64,000 nt of DNA from Zygnema circumcarinatum (Eukaryota; Streptophyta; Zygnematophyceae; Zygnematales; Zygnemataceae), in the NCBI GenBank assembly GCA_037447605.1, contig CM074818.1, positions 1,322,170 through 1,386,169 on the forward strand. The letters run 5' to 3'. Each line of letters opens with the position of its first letter. The stretch's first letter is position 1. A program made the position numbers and the translations under genes. The notes under the pieces were generated by a model that saw nothing but the letters and a program-made list of their open reading frames with translations, searched no databases and was not told where the DNA came from. Shown here one piece after another: positions 1-12,954 of this stretch.

Positions 1-274
1 ATTTCCATTCAGCATGCCAACTTTGCAACATCAAACTCTGTATGAACATGTTTTGTATGCTTAGAAATTTGGGATTGCTCCTGTCTAGAGCTGCTTGACT
101 TCCAAGTGAATGTCATGTCTGAAGGTTCGTTATGGATGTTGCACTTTTAGGCCTGTCAACGGCTTTGGTTTTGCTTTACAATTGTATTGTTGCTGCTTTA
201 TTGGTCCTGAGGACGACTTTTAAGTAGCTTCATAAAAGTGACACTAGTTTCTTCTTGGATATCCTGGTTCTTAG

Positions 275-3200
275 AAATATGTAGAGCTGGAGGAGGCTTC
301 AAAAGAGCCCGCCAGAGCGCAAGTTCTATACGAGCGCACAGTGACAATGTTTCCTGTTCACTTCACGGTTTGGCTCAAGTATATGGACTTTTTGGACGCG
401 CATCTCAAGGTTGACTCAGCCTTCCCTGCTTTCACATCCTCACTTTGAACCATGCGTTTTCGGGGTTGTTTCAAACGTTGGTTGAACGCCGTGGGCCCTG
501 TTGAGGATTATGTTCGTCAAGCTGGCAACTAGCCAGCTATCAGCGAATTCTCTTCCTCGTAGCTGCTGTGTTTTTTATTATATTAGAGTTTAAGCCTTGT
601 TTCAGCTGTCTGTGAAGGGGTTGCTTGTTGCAGTTGTGCTGATATGGATGTGGGCTGCCTGTTGTTTTTGCTTTGCAGGTGCCTGTGGTTATCCGGAATG
701 TCTATGCTCGGGCAGTTCGCAACTGCCCTTGGTTGGGCTCATTCTGGACTAGATACCTGCTAGCTTTGGAGCGTTCAAATGCAGCAGAGAAGGAAGTTTC
801 GGAGGTGGTTCACAGTACACAAGGAGCGGCTCTGTTACATTTTCGTCCTGCAGACGTTGTTTCAAAATCTACCTTGCTTGCAGGAGAGAGAATGAAAAGT
901 CAGAGTTCCAGACGGACCTCTGTTGGGGATATCATAGTGTAGAAGGATTGCCATATTCTCCACTGCGATCCGAAGCTGCGTTTTGCTTGTGGTGGATGCA
1001 GGTTTTTGAGCAGGCGTTACAGGCAGGCATTCAGACAGCGGACGAGGTGAGCTGCAACATAGCATATTGTTGTTTCTAAGCTTTATGTCGCTACTCATGC
1101 CTGGGGATTGTTGACTACCGTAGTAGAGCAAGAAGTCTGTCGACTTGTAGGACCTGTCTTAATAGTGAAGCCATTGCAAGAACTTGCCACAAAACGTGAA
1201 CTTGGACTGGAAATAGGAGTATACATGATAATTTACTTTTCAAGAGACTCGATGAAAGGTTTGTTTAATTCCCTACTGCTGATGCAGCCTGTTGGGGCTG
1301 TGCAGCTATCTGTGACCTTCGTTTGTGTCCTTGATACAAGTAGTAATTAAGAAATTGAATCTTTTAACACATGTGATGGGCTGTTACGTGTCAGTACCTC
1401 TCAGTATGTTTGACCCGCATCGATGGCCTTCGCCGACGCATCACCGAAATTGAAGGAGTTGCAGACACAAATCTTTCTTCTCTCTTGCGCAAGACATTCG
1501 AGGTTAGTTATCAAACTATGCTGTTGTTTTACTTCTCGTCCGGAACCCCGAGAAGAAAGGAAAGGAAAGATCTCCTTTTCCTCTTTGCAACAGAACATGC
1601 TCTAGCCTGTAATACTTCATTCTGCCACCAAATTTCTTCCGCAGTCTTGCGGCAAAGTGGGCACATTCAGTGCTAATTTTAACGCTCTTTCCTCCAGCTA
1701 CGCCTGTTTTGCAGCGCACCGCTGAGCTTCTGATCTCATACTTCCCCGACTACTGCGATAGATCTTTGCAGCTGCATGCGTACTGGGCTGACGTGGAAGC
1801 CAAGCTGATGAAAGACATAGCGGCTGCTCGAGGGGTTTGGGAAGGTCTTCTGAAGAGCAAGTGGGACCTCACAGCTATACCATTTTTTTTTTTTTTTTTT
1901 AAACTGAGTTTTTGTTGTCAGTGGCGCTTCGATGTGACCAATAATGGGAGCCTTGGGTCATTTTATGTCAAGTAAAGGACCCACCATTAGTGCCCTTACT
2001 TGGTAAAGTAAAAAATGGACAGGTTATAGCACGCAGGCTTTTCAGGCAGTTGTGTTGAACTGTGTGGTGAACAGTGTGAACAGAAGCTACTGCTGCAGGC
2101 TTACAAGGCTCAATTTAGCATCTAAGTGACCACAATGCACCTTCCTTCACCTTCCATCCTCGCACTAGAAAAAGAATCCTGCAAGAACTCAAGCAGCAGG
2201 GAACGGTGGGAGGAGTGTGCAGAGGATGGCTGGTTGAAGCTTGGCAAGGCTATGTTCAGATGGAGCTTGGTCTGGGTGACGTGGCAGCAGCTCGTGCCGT
2301 TTATAAACGCTGCTACAGCCGCCGTTTTGAAGGCTCCGGCACACAGGTAGGGAATGGTCAAGGAATGAAGTTTTTGGTGTTCAGAAGAGAGTATTGGTCC
2401 ATTAAAGAATAGAAGAGACCACGGGTGTTGTGGTTGTCCGATAGTAATCACTTTTACTTCAGACTTGCAATGCTTATTCTTCATGCTAGCATTTTGAAAG
2501 CTTGTTAACGGACAAAGAATGGTGCGCAGATCATCTGTGAAGCATGGAAGCGGTTTGAACGAGAGCATGGTACATTGAAAGACTATGACCAAGCAGTGGC
2601 TAAGGTATTGTGTCTAATTCTCTACCACTTCAATCCTTTTTGTGCCGTTCCTGGAGGTTGTCTAATATATCATCTCTGCCGCACTCATAGTGGTAGAGAA
2701 GGCCTGCGAACTGTTCTAGAAATTCATTTTCTAAGAATACAGACTGTTGAAGGAGACTCGTATTCTGAGTTCTTGTACTCTTTATCGGCTGTGCTAGGTG
2801 AACCCTCGTATATCTGAAGTCATGACTTTTGAGCTGAAGCAGGCAGAGCAGTTGGCAGCTGCCGAAGCTCAATCTAGAGGCCCTCCGGCAGCAAACAGGG
2901 GAGGTACTGTTTCTGAGAGCAAACGGAAAAGGGGTTTAGGCTATGAGGAGCAAAAAGGGAAGGCAAGCAAAGCAAAACGGGCGAAGGGCACAGAAGTAAG
3001 GCCGAAGAAGGAGGTCGGAAGGCAGGAAAGGGGAAGTGGCAAAGAGAAGCAGAAGCAGCAAAAGACAGTAGTTGAGGAGGGCAATGGAAAGGCTGCTTCT
3101 GATGTGAAGACAGAACAAGCTGAAGGAGAACAAGTGGAGGAAGAGTTAGGAAGGGAAGAGCGACAAGAAGATGAGCGCAAACCAGTGGTGTACAAGGACG

Positions 3201-4782
3201 AATGTACAGCATTTGTTTCTAGCCTGCCGTTTGATGTGAGCTCTAAAATGCCCTTGTTTTCCAATGCTGGATTAACTTTGGGAAGAAAAAGCATTTGCAG
3301 GGAAGAAGCAGTAATGAAGGGCAGCTTAGCGTTTAGTATGGCGGTGTTGGAAGTTCATTTTTACGCAAGCTGGACAATTCTATTCTGCATAGTTTTTCTA
3401 ACGTCCATCACTCAGTTCGAGGACATCTACCCTTTCATAGGCTTGACAAGGTATAACATTCAGTACTGAGTTCTCAGAACCGGCAGCTCACGTTCCACGT
3501 TAGGGGGCTGGTTTTGGACTTGGACCTGTGCAGATTAGCAAGGAGGAAGTGGAGGGCCTATTTCGGAGTTGTGGAGATCTGCGAGAAGTCCGCCTTGTCA
3601 AGGACCGGAGGAGCAATCTGTTTAAGGTGAAAAACAAAATTTAAGGTGGATTTCTTTTTTTCTCGGGTCGAATTGGAAATGGATGGGTTATTAAACCAAG
3701 TGATGTACGGTCATATGGGCGTGTGGGGGTGCCAGGGAATTGCATATGTGGAGTTTGGTAGTGAGCAAGGCTTGGAGGCAGCCATGGCGAAAAACAAGGA
3801 ACGAATTCACGGCAGACCGATCAGCGTTCAAAGGTCTGACCCGAAAATTGGGGGCAACCGACGACCAGGAGCAGCAAGCGGCGGAGGTAGTCTCTCGCAC
3901 GTGACTCACTTTGGGTTTTCAGTGACGAAGGACAATAAAAAAAATGTTGAAAGTGACACGCGAATCTATTGTTCTACCCCTCGGTGGGATCCTTGACTTG
4001 CCGTTCATTCAGTTGGGGTGTCGATTTTCGTTTGCTGTTTTTTATCTTTTTGCTCAGTCTTTACCTTCATTATGTTGGTCCATTGGCTTAGTTGGAACGT
4101 CCCTGCCCTCCTCAGCTCCTTGGGGTTAACTTCTTTGCAGCCATGATAGGATTCAACAAATATGTAATTTCACTAAAGATGTCCTGGAGTCATCCATTCG
4201 ATTTTCTCCTATTACCTCTTCCAGCACTATGTTTCCATCTTTCTAGACTTTAACTCACTCTATAATCTTCGTGCTAGTTTTTTCATCTGGATGCAATGTT
4301 TCTTCGATTGATTTCTCAGTCCCACTTGGCAGTCTTACAATGCCTTCCTTCACTGCCAACCCGCTGTCTTTGCACCGGCAGCACAATTTACGTGTACTAT
4401 GCTCTGATCTCTGTGGGTTTTGCAAATGTTTGGTCTCAACGTCTCACCTTAATGCGAGCAATATCTGGGCCGGCTTGCAGGTCGAGGAGGCTTTAGTGGA
4501 CGTGGACAAGGGAGGGGTGACTCGGGCAGGCCCGTTGAAGGCAGAGGAGGAGGTAGTTCTGCAGGTCCGTATGCTTTACAGAGGAAGGGAGGTGCTGGGG
4601 GGCAGGTGGGAGGGAGCAATTCCTTTGCCATGATGCCAAGGAACATTGCCCGGACTGCGCTTGGAAGCACTGCTGGAAGAGGCGGGAGAGGAGCCTCTTG
4701 GAGAAGCGCTGCGGAGAATGGAGCAGAGCCGCAGCCTCTGCAGTCGAATGATGCCTTTCGAAACGAGCTTCTAAAAAAGTGA
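275..4782 (+). CDS. SART3: SART3/Prp24-type U4/U6 snRNP recycling factor, 5' end outside window
   Basis: Eleven exons read in phase: 275-409, 679-804, 1002-1046, 1395-1502, 1715-1860, 2223-2346, 2530-2604, 2798-3235, 3534-3626, 3736-3886, 4481-4782 (580 residues; the N-terminus lies upstream). The first seven exons encode HAT (half-a-TPR) repeats, for example VWLKYMDF, FWTRYLLALERS and VFEQALQAGIQTADE. Exon 8 opens with HAT remnants, becomes a long Lys/Glu-rich linker with NLS-like clusters, and starts an RRM (CTAFVSSLPFD); exons 9-10 finish it (GIAYVEFGSEQGLEAA). The last exon is a Gly/Arg-rich tail ending SNDAFRNELLKK, which matches the C-terminal motif that Prp24/SART3 proteins use to contact the LSm ring. 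The family acts in the nucleus, re-annealing U4 and U6 snRNA. Only one RRM is evident, whereas animal SART3 has two. Intron 3' sites were chosen by phase; the 1395 acceptor is preferred because 1405 would create a stop. Confidence 0.9.
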
Positions 4783-6474
4783 CGCATGCTACGCATGCTG
4801 TTGCTTAGTGGCAGGAACTGACTGAAACGATTGGACAGGGAAGTGGAAAGTAAAACGTCCATTGTCTTTTCAGCGGTCACTTCTAACGTCCTTGTTTCGA
4901 CCAGTTTTGTTTGTTGGGGGTTGAATAAAGAGGGCGCGAACCCCCTCCAAGCCGTGTGCTGGATACCCTCTGGAGGTTCTTTCTAAGGATGAACCAAAGC
5001 ACAAGCCTATTGTGGTAGTCCTTAAGCGCGTGCTGTGATGTGATGTTGTTCAATATAGCCTTCAGTTACAGTTACCGATTTTTTGCTGGAATTGCTGTGG
5101 TAACCGATATGGCGGTTCTTCCTTAATTTGACAAAAAACTAGTTACATAACTGGAGGACTTAACTATATCATAATCTTAATGTTATAAGTGCAACAGGCG
5201 AAAAAATATCGACTAGCTTTCTCCTGCGCTTGGGGCTGTCAGTCTTGGCAGTCTTCGGAAAAAGAAAGGGACATAGGGTAAAGTATACTTCGAAACTAGT
5301 ACGTGTTGTGTTGTGTCGTGTCGTGTCACGTACTAGTACTAGTACATGTCTCCCCCTCTTTGTAATTTACAAGTGGAAGTTGGCCTCGTGTGCCATTGCA
5401 GCAATCGCTCCGCGCACAACACTATGAGCTAAAGGGCGTTCGCCACCGTGCGCGCATTGAAGAAGATGGACGCCCTGCACATCGATCAAACCCCCACAAA
5501 CACAACACGGAGAACCCTGCAAAGGGGGGGGGTGGGGGAGCCCCAGAACGAAGTCGCGCTACAAGCTGAAACTGGTCCGGGGTCAAACGTAGGATGGAAA
5601 ATATCGGAAACGAGTACTACTTTCGAATCAAGTCTCCAGACAAGGCCCCTACGCTTGTTAGGGCTTGTCAATCTTGAGAAGGGAAATAACTTCGAAAGGA
5701 CAGGATATGATCTCACGATGCAAGATCTAACTTCAAAAGTGGTTCGCACTAAAAATTCAGAATAGGTAGACGACACCTCCATATTCTTCAATATGGACAA
5801 GAGTTTTCAAACAAAAAATTTAAATATGGAAACTCGAGGGTGCGTTAGAATATCCATCCCTATTCGTGACCCACCCAACCATTGCCAAAGACACCGCAAC
5901 GATTGGGTCCTATGGTTGCAGTCCTTGGCAATGGTTGGCTCGGTAGTCAGCCAATGGTTGGGTGGGTCGCGAATCCATGGTTCAATAATGGTTGCAGTCA
6001 ATTGGCAATAGGTAGGGTGGGTCGCCTGCCAATCGTTGCAACCATTGCCAATGATTGATTGGGTCGCGAATCAATGGTGCCATTGGTGCGTAACCATTGA
6101 AATCCAATTACTGCCAACCATTGGATCCAATGGTTGCAAGCATTGGCGATACTGTACTGAATATGAGGGTTTGCAGGATACTTCCTTCAGGAAGGTCGCA
6201 GGTCTTGCCCTCCCTTCTCCCTCCCTCCCTTCCCCCCTGGGAAAGCCGCGCTTCATCCTCCTGCTTCCGGAGCCGGCCGGTCAGGCTCAGGGGGCCCTCG
6301 CGCTTGCCTGCTGTGCTCCAACTCCCTTTGCTCGCCCCGTTCAGGCCCCGGCTGCTCTCAGACTCTACAAGAATTCAGCCCCTGTACGACTTGACATACA
6401 TTCTTCAAAATTACACCAAGATTTGAAAGAATTTCTTGCCGCATCAGCATACCGCGCCTGAAAAGCTCAGCGAG
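4783..6474. other. Intergenic stretch between SART3-like gene and LSG1
   Basis: I see no gene here. It holds the presumed 3' UTR of the SART3-like gene, a short run of alternating CGTGT and CTAGTA units near 5305-5345, a G run near 5525, a palindromic repeat block (entered separately) and a pyrimidine-rich stretch with CCCTCC near 6205-6240 that probably belongs to the LSG1 promoter or 5' UTR. Confidence 0.6.
5873..6160. repeat. Palindromic CAATGGTTGCAACCATTG-type repeat block
   Basis: The stretch repeats CCAATGGTTG and its complement CAACCATTGG many times in both orientations, alternating with GGGTGGGTCGCGAATC. The same words recur at 43.8-44.6 kb and in a CCAGTGG variant at 59.3-60.2 kb, so this is a dispersed family in the genome. 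No open terminal structure or target duplication was found, so class is unassigned. Confidence 0.7.
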
Positions 6475-9400
6475 ATGCCGGCACGCAAGAAGGATGCGGG
6501 CGCCGTCGGAGCCGCTCTCCTGAAGCGCCAGCAGAAGCGAACAGATGCTCACAAGCAGGCGGTCGCGGGGCCCCCCGCGCTAGAGTCCTCGGTGGAGCGG
6601 AGCGACCTGGACGAGCTCCTCAGCACTGCGCTTTTGGCTGACAGGGACTTCGCCGCGGAGCGAGGAGCGCCGCAGGTGGTGCTTAACAAGTGAGCAAGCG
6701 CTGCTTAGACGGTATTTGAATTATCTCAATTAGTGTTCGTCTGTGAACCTCTGGAGAAGACTTAGCCTTGTCAGGTTAGGTGTATGAGCAAAGTGATGAT
6801 GGCGGTGATATTGTTTACTCAACCCAACATTGGCCCGCAATTGGCTAAGCCCTTTCAAATGAGGACAGTACATGTGTCCGGCAGAAAAGCTGTTTTTTTT
6901 TATTTATTTATTGACATAACCCCCTCGTTTTGCATGGCTCTCTGGTACACAGTGAGGTACAGGGTGTATTCTCAGGGTTGGGACCTCGGGAGCGAAGAGA
7001 GCTACAGCTGGCAGAAGAGAGTCTGCACCTTGAACATTTAACAATTCCGAGAAGGTTGTGCTTCGCACCTGAGTCGTTTTCTTAGCTGGGACGCGCGTTT
7101 ACTCAAAAGGGCATACAATATCTCTCTTGCAAAGTGGCCCTTTTGTGCAGTCTTATTACCGCTCAAAATATAAAACCCTTGGTATTTGCTTAAGTTTTGT
7201 GTCTTGATTACCAAAAGCCCTGTTTTGTATTGTGATCGAATTAAGCAACAATGGAAAGCGTAGTCTGATTCTTGAAGCGAGGGAAGTGATGCATGAGCAG
7301 GCCTCCATGGCACTCGCACATGTCAGCAGAGGAAGTGGATGCGCAAGAGCGGAAGGCCTTTTTGGAGTGGCGCAGAGGCCTGGCAAGGTTAGTGTTCAAG
7401 CGCCGGCTGTCAGTCCCACTGTTCCACTGTCCCACTCTCCTGGCCGGGCTGGCAATGCACATGTGCGCATCTGGGGTACTGGACGAATTGAACTTTGGAT
7501 GTTTTGCACGAAGGCTTTGCACGGAGGCTTTGCACGGAGGCTTTGCACGGCAGTGGGAGGCAGTCTCCTTGTAATTCATTTCTTTGGATGGAACCTCATT
7601 CTTTGGCCATACGAAAGTTGCAACTAGAGTGCAGGACTGCCATAGTTGTAAAAGTGCAACCCTGCAAAGCGCTTGATAATTAGGACCTTTTCGGGACGTG
7701 TGGGTGCTCTTACTGTGTTGCTCTCAAGGAGTGCTTCTGACAATCGGGAAGATTGCTTGGGAGATAGCAAACCGGCTAACTGTAATGAAATTGGAGAGCA
7801 GGTTGGAGGAAAATGAAAAATTGATCCTTACGCCATTTGAGAAAAATCTTGACATTTGGCGACAGTTATGGAGGGTATTGGAGAGGAGCGATGTGGTGAG
7901 TGGCTGCTTGGCAAATGAGATGCAGAATAAACCGTCACCAGAGCCTGTTTGATTTAAGAAGGTGGCTGTGGGATAGGCAGTTGAATAATATAAAATTTGG
8001 ACTACAAAGGGACATTCGATAAGTTTGAACAATTTCAGTTTTTGCCAACAGATTAGAGGGACGCGTCTTCAGTTTTTATTAACGGCTAGTGTGGCTGGAT
8101 ACTGATGGAGCAGGTTGTGGCAGTTGTTGATGCCAGAAACCCACTTTTCTACCGTTGCCCAGATTTAGAGGTGAGTTTCTCACCTTAGATCCCAACCATA
8201 TACGAAGTGTAACTCAATGCATAGTCGCGCCCTCGGCCCCCCTTTCTCCACTTTTCAAGAAGAAACAGTCGCATGGTCCTTGTCGATTAGAGGTCGAACC
8301 TTCATCGTTGCTCCGTCTCAAATGTTTGTAGAGTTGGCGCCTTGTTCTGCACCTTTTGCTGCTTCCTTGGTAGCTATTTCTGGGGTTGAGGCAGATTGCT
8401 ACAGATAAAAGTCACTAGCAAATATTATGCAAAGTAGGGAGAAACTTGAAGATTTATCGTGGGTAAATACGGGCATCATACCATCATGGACGAGTGTTTC
8501 CAGTTTTCAAATCGCTAGTATAGCCCTTCACATGCGAGACAGAACTGTTGTCCAAGCTATTAAGAAAGAAAAATTGATATAATAAATACACCAAAAAAAA
8601 TGCTTGAAGGTTGTTTGGAATGGAGATGAAGTGTTAGATCTCAATCGTTAATGTTTTCCTCTCTCATTGAATTGTTGAACTTATGAAAACTTGTTTCATG
8701 GAAACCATACTGAATTTGGATGACTCCATGTCATCGGACGGCTGTGAATTTTTAAAAAGGGCCCTTTCAATAGCTGATGATTATCGTTTAGGGTTGGAGA
8801 AAAACGCTTCGAGTGTCTCAGAGAATGCACCTATCACGAGCAGCCTGTTGTGGCTCAGTTAACTTTGAAAGTAAGCATTGCGAGCGCTTAAGTCATGAGA
8901 GGAGGCTGGGTGCAGGCCAGCGTTCGTGACCTGGACCCTTGCAAGCGCTTTACTCTATTGCTCAACAAGGCTGACTTACTGCCACTCCCTGCCAGGTAAG
9001 CTGCTGCAATGTTTAACATTGCCGTAGAATCTACTTCGTCAATAATAGCGTAATATAAATCCTCGCAAGAATGTTCTGCGTTTGAAAGGAAGTAAAGAAA
9101 AAAATTATGATTACTTTCGTAATATGCCGCTTTTGGGCCCAAGCGTAGTCATAGACGTTGATGGATGCTTAGTCGCTTTGTGCAGGAGGCAATGGGCGGC
9201 CTATTTCAAGAAGTCGGGTATAGGCTGTTTCTTTTGGTCAGCAAAGCAGGCAACTGCTATCCTTGAGGGAAAGGCCAGTCTGCAAGTGCCTGAGAGTGGA
9301 GCAGCTCACAGTGATGAAGAGGAAACCGATGATACGCGGGTGTTGGGTCGCGATGAGCTTCTTGAAAGACTGGAGGCGGAAGCCATGGCTGTGCTGGCCG

Positions 9401-10494
9401 AGAGAAATTCCTTGGCTGACGAGGGGGGCATGGACGCAATGACACCTGATGCTGAGCGAACATCAGCAAATGTTAGAGGAAAGCGCATGGCAGTAGTGGG
9501 ATTTGTGGGTTATCCCAACGTCGGAAAAAGCTCCACTGTCAATGCTTTAGTCGGACAGAAGAGGACAGGAGTTACTTCCACGCCGGGCAAAACAAAACAC
9601 TTTCAAACACTTCATATCAGCGAGTCTCTCATGCTGTGTGACTGCCCTGGGCTCGTCTTCCCGTCCTTCACAACCTCAAGGTCTGAAATGGTAGCAGCAG
9701 GAGTCCTGCCAATTGATCGAATTACAGACCACCGAGGTCCTGTGGAAGTAGTGGCAGAGAGAGTTCCCCGCCATGTACTGGAAACAACCTACGGCATTGT
9801 GCTACCGAAACCTGCACCCCATGAGCCCCCTGGGCGCCTTCCCACCGCTGCAGAACTTCTGCGAGCCTATGCTCGTTCTCGAGGCTATGTAGTGGCCAGT
9901 GGGCTGCCGGACGAGACAAGAGCATCTCGACTAATTTTGAAGGACTATCTGAATGGGCACTTGCTGGACTACCGGTTGCCTCCATCTGAGGAAGGAACGA
10001 CTTTGAAGTCCACTGGCAGGGAGGGGGGAATGGAGGGGGACGATGGAGGTTCGGGGGGAAATGAGGAGGAGGGAAGCGAATGGGAGACCGACGAGGAGGG
10101 TGACAGCGCTGAGGAGGCCGAATGCAACCCTAGGAAGGATGAGCTGAATGGGGGTAGTGAGAGGGGAATAGGACGGGAGGTGGAGTCTGGCGAAGCGGCA
10201 ACCCATGGGCAGGACGAGAGGTTTCGAAAAGACACCATGGCTGTCTTGGATGATTTCGATTCTTTTAGTCTGACGGGAGGCAATCCTCGCAGGCAGAAAC
10301 AACCTGTGAGGGCGGCACATAAGTTGCATATGAAGGGTCCGCGCAGGAAAGACAGAACGTGGCGGGTGGGGCATGGAGGCAATGATGACAGCGATGGGAT
10401 GCCCCTCGTGAGGGGCGTTCTGAAACCGCTCAGCTATGGGGCTGCCTCGTTTGCAACGGTGCTGCCCAAGGACCGCCATTTGGTGGGCAAGTAA
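6475..10494 (+). CDS. LSG1: LSG1 large-subunit GTPase 1 (60S ribosome export/maturation)
   Basis: Seven exons in phase: 6475-6689, 6953-7054, 7301-7387, 7802-7895, 8114-8170, 8916-8995, 9186-10494 (647 aa, normal for the family). This is a circularly permuted GTPase: the G4 motif NKAD (about residues 202-205) precedes G1 GYPNVGKSS (320-328) and G3 DCPG (364-367). Family signatures include FEKNLDIWRQLWRVLERSD, VVDARNPLFYRCPDLE and GQKRTGVTSTPGKTKHFQTL. LSG1 is known to release the export adaptor NMD3 from cytoplasmic pre-60S subunits. The C-terminal tail from about residue 490 is acidic and low-complexity, then Lys/Arg-rich, as in other LSG1 proteins. The start ATG gives the expected short basic N-terminus. 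The exon 2 acceptor at 6953 is inferred from phase; an alternative at 6976 leads to a stop. Confidence 0.95.
7500..7552 (+). repeat. 15-bp minisatellite in LSG1 intron
   Basis: GGAGGCTTTGCACGG is repeated about three times in tandem, with one degenerate leading copy (GAAGGCTTTGCACGG). Because the unit is 15 bp it stays open in several frames, which creates spurious reading frames on both strands. It lies between LSG1 exons 3 and 4. Confidence 0.8.
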
Positions 10495-12345
10495 AGGACA
10501 GGCTTTTTGTCTGCGCTTCTCCCTGTTGAAGGCCGATCGTCCAACCGATCACTACTCTCTTGTATCAAAAAGTCCTCAGTCAAGCTCCCTTGATGTTGAG
10601 CGATCTGTTAGAATTGAACATGATGGTGATAGAATAATGCCTTCCTGGAAGTTGGAAGAGCCTTTGTATGTGCCTGTGCCTGTATCTCATTCTGTGCTGG
10701 TTACATTACATCCTCGTGTGCTGTGAGGTATGCAGATATATAGCGTGTCTTGAGTCATATACCGCAACCCAACGGACAGGGGAAACTGCAAATGTGTTAC
10801 TCGCATTCTTGTGCGCAATTCCAAGGATGTGACTTGTCAGGAGGTTCAGTTCTACAGTTGAAACCCTTCAGGTTACAGAGAACTTGGTAACACGAGTCCC
10901 TATGAAAGCACAACAGAACAAAGTCGAATGCAACGCTGTGAAACTCACAGCACACAAGGGCAGATGGTAGTCTCCTATTGCCAGCCCAGCAAAAAGAGCA
11001 ATGGATAATTCAGAAGGGCTCAGGATCACTCAGTACACGTAAGTGGAAGCTCGCTAGTTAGCAGTGATTCTAGGTCCACTTGTGGCAAGCACACCACTGC
11101 TTCTTGCTCGCCAGCAGCGGGATTAATACGAGGGGGACAGGAGAGGGCAGTGAGTAAAGCGAGTGCACGATTACAAGACAGCAAATAGCTGGGCAACAAA
11201 AAAAAAAAAAATACTTTAATACTTCCAAGCTCACAGGTCACAATTCTCTGAGACACTTCTATCTATCGCCGGACCAAATAATTCACATCTTAATGGAATT
11301 TTGTTCAAATTCAATAGAAAGTGTCATTACCCTGAACACAATTCTTGGTACCAGGTGGCGGGGCTCAGCCTATGCCTGTAAGCTTGCAGTTTGAAGGCAA
11401 ATGAGTACAAAAAAACTAAGCAGGTGGGATACCGAATGCTCCAATATTCAAATTCCAGTTAACCAATACGTTCTAGTTGCCGTGAAAGCGATGGTTGAGC
11501 TCCAAAAATAGCAAAGTAAAAAATGTAAATCTGTACAATAATCTACTCAAATTCGAAAAAAGAAGGCCATTTCTCTCGTATTGGTGGCTCAACCTCGATA
11601 AAACCCAAAAGAAGTCCAAGCCTTAGTCTACGAGACTGGAGACTTGCAGCTAGTTAGGGCAGGCGAAAAATATTGCCAGCCGGGTACGGTACATAACTGG
11701 TAAGACAGCGCGTGCCAATGCTGAGGACTATCCCAGATAAGTCGCATTTGTAGGTAAACTCGCAAATCAAATCACAGACCCAAAAAAAAAAGGGGGGGGA
11801 AGAAAGGCTTCTGCCTTACAATATTGTGAACTCGCTGTCGAAATAAAAATGGAAAATTTTTATGTGCGATTAACATGTGACCTTCCAACGCAGCTGAGTA
11901 CAAAAATTTGAATGTGTGCTTTACTGCAAACAGCCCATAGGGCTTTCTAATCATTCAATAGGTCAGGAAATCGGCCATACTGTCTAGCGTGCTGGTTATG
12001 AGCTTCCTTTGTTGAACAAGGAATATCCAATGAATCACAATGAATTGTGTCAAAATTTTAACACTGTAACTTCATTCCGAGTAGTGACTAGGCTCATTCC
12101 TTCCATCCCAAATTCTTCTTGGAAAACAAGCATCCACGATATTGCTGTTTTATTGCTCCATTCCTACTGCTGATGCAGCAGACGTACCTTCATCTCCTTG
12201 CTAAGTGGAATTGGAGATGCAATTGTGTCCTAAACTTAGCCAGACCTGCTCCATCTTGAACTTCCCTTCCCAGAAGAGGGCTTCCATTCATCCAGTAATC
12301 CTCTCGTTCACAAGGAAATCCGTCCAGTGCTCATAAACATCGGTA
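10495..12345. other. Intergenic, 3' regions of LSG1 and SDHAF4 converge
   Basis: About 1.85 kb with no supported gene. It is AT-richer than its flanks and has several short poly-A/poly-T runs (near 11200, 11780). The genes on each side point toward it, so it should contain both 3' UTRs. No repeat with clear ends was seen. Confidence 0.5.
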
Positions 12346-12954
12346 TCAAAAATCAGAGCACCTCCCGCCCTTCTCCCAGTCCCCATACCGCGTCGGTTCC
12401 GGACCCTTCGGCCCACCTATCTCTCCAGTTTCCTCGTTCCGATGTATAATCGGCTCATCCTCCTCCTCTCCCTCTATGTCATCTATCTCAACATCTCGAG
12501 GCTCCTGATTACTGCCTTCTACTGCTCCTCTTGTATCGACGGCAGGAGCAGGGGCGTCACTCGAACCTGAAGCTCCAGATACACTACTGAAGCTCCTGCT
12601 ACCAAATCCTCCCATAGCATCCAATCCATGGGGGAGGCTGCAGCCATGTCCCCGAGCGCCTGCTTTCGCAGAAGAAGATGCTGTCTCCCCCAGACCAAGG
12701 AGGGATGAGAGCGAGGATAACAAGGACGGAGAAGCGCCGTTTGCAGCAAAGCGAGGAGAACCGGCCGCCGTGGACATCGACAAGGTAGAAAAAGAGACTT
12801 CCGCACTGGACGGAAGGGCGGAAGAGAAAGCTTGACGAGATGGGTGGAAAGAGCCTCCGAAAGAGGCGGAGCTGAGGGCGCGAGAGGCTCGCAGAAGGCC
12901 GCGTCTCGCAGCCATGGCGACTCGCAGCCCTGCCCTCGCCAAGCGTCCGCCCAA
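12346..12954 (-). CDS. SDHAF4: Succinate dehydrogenase assembly factor 4 (DUF1674), mitochondrial
   Basis: Single-exon reading frame of 202 aa. The C-terminus ends [23 protein letters not shown], the diagnostic DUF1674/SDHAF4 block. The first about 60 residues are rich in Arg, Ser and Ala with almost no acidic residues, as expected of a mitochondrial targeting peptide; an internal Met at residue 14 (MAARRGLL) is an alternative start. The middle is low-complexity Ser/Ala/Gly and then acidic (about 145-170). SDHAF4 binds flavinylated SDH1 in the matrix and helps it join SDH2 in complex II. The protein is longer than most homologues (about 100-130 aa), because of the low-complexity middle. Confidence 0.93.
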   Translation of the reverse strand: MGGRLARAGLRVAMAARRGLLRASRALSSASFGGSFHPSRQAFSSALPSSAEVSFSTLSMSTAAGSPRFAANGASPSLLSSLSSLLGLGETASSSAKAGARGHGCSLPHGLDAMGGFGSRSFSSVSGASGSSDAPAPAVDTRGAVEGSNQEPRDVEIDDIEGEEEDEPIIHRNEETGEIGGPKGPEPTRYGDWEKGGRCSDF

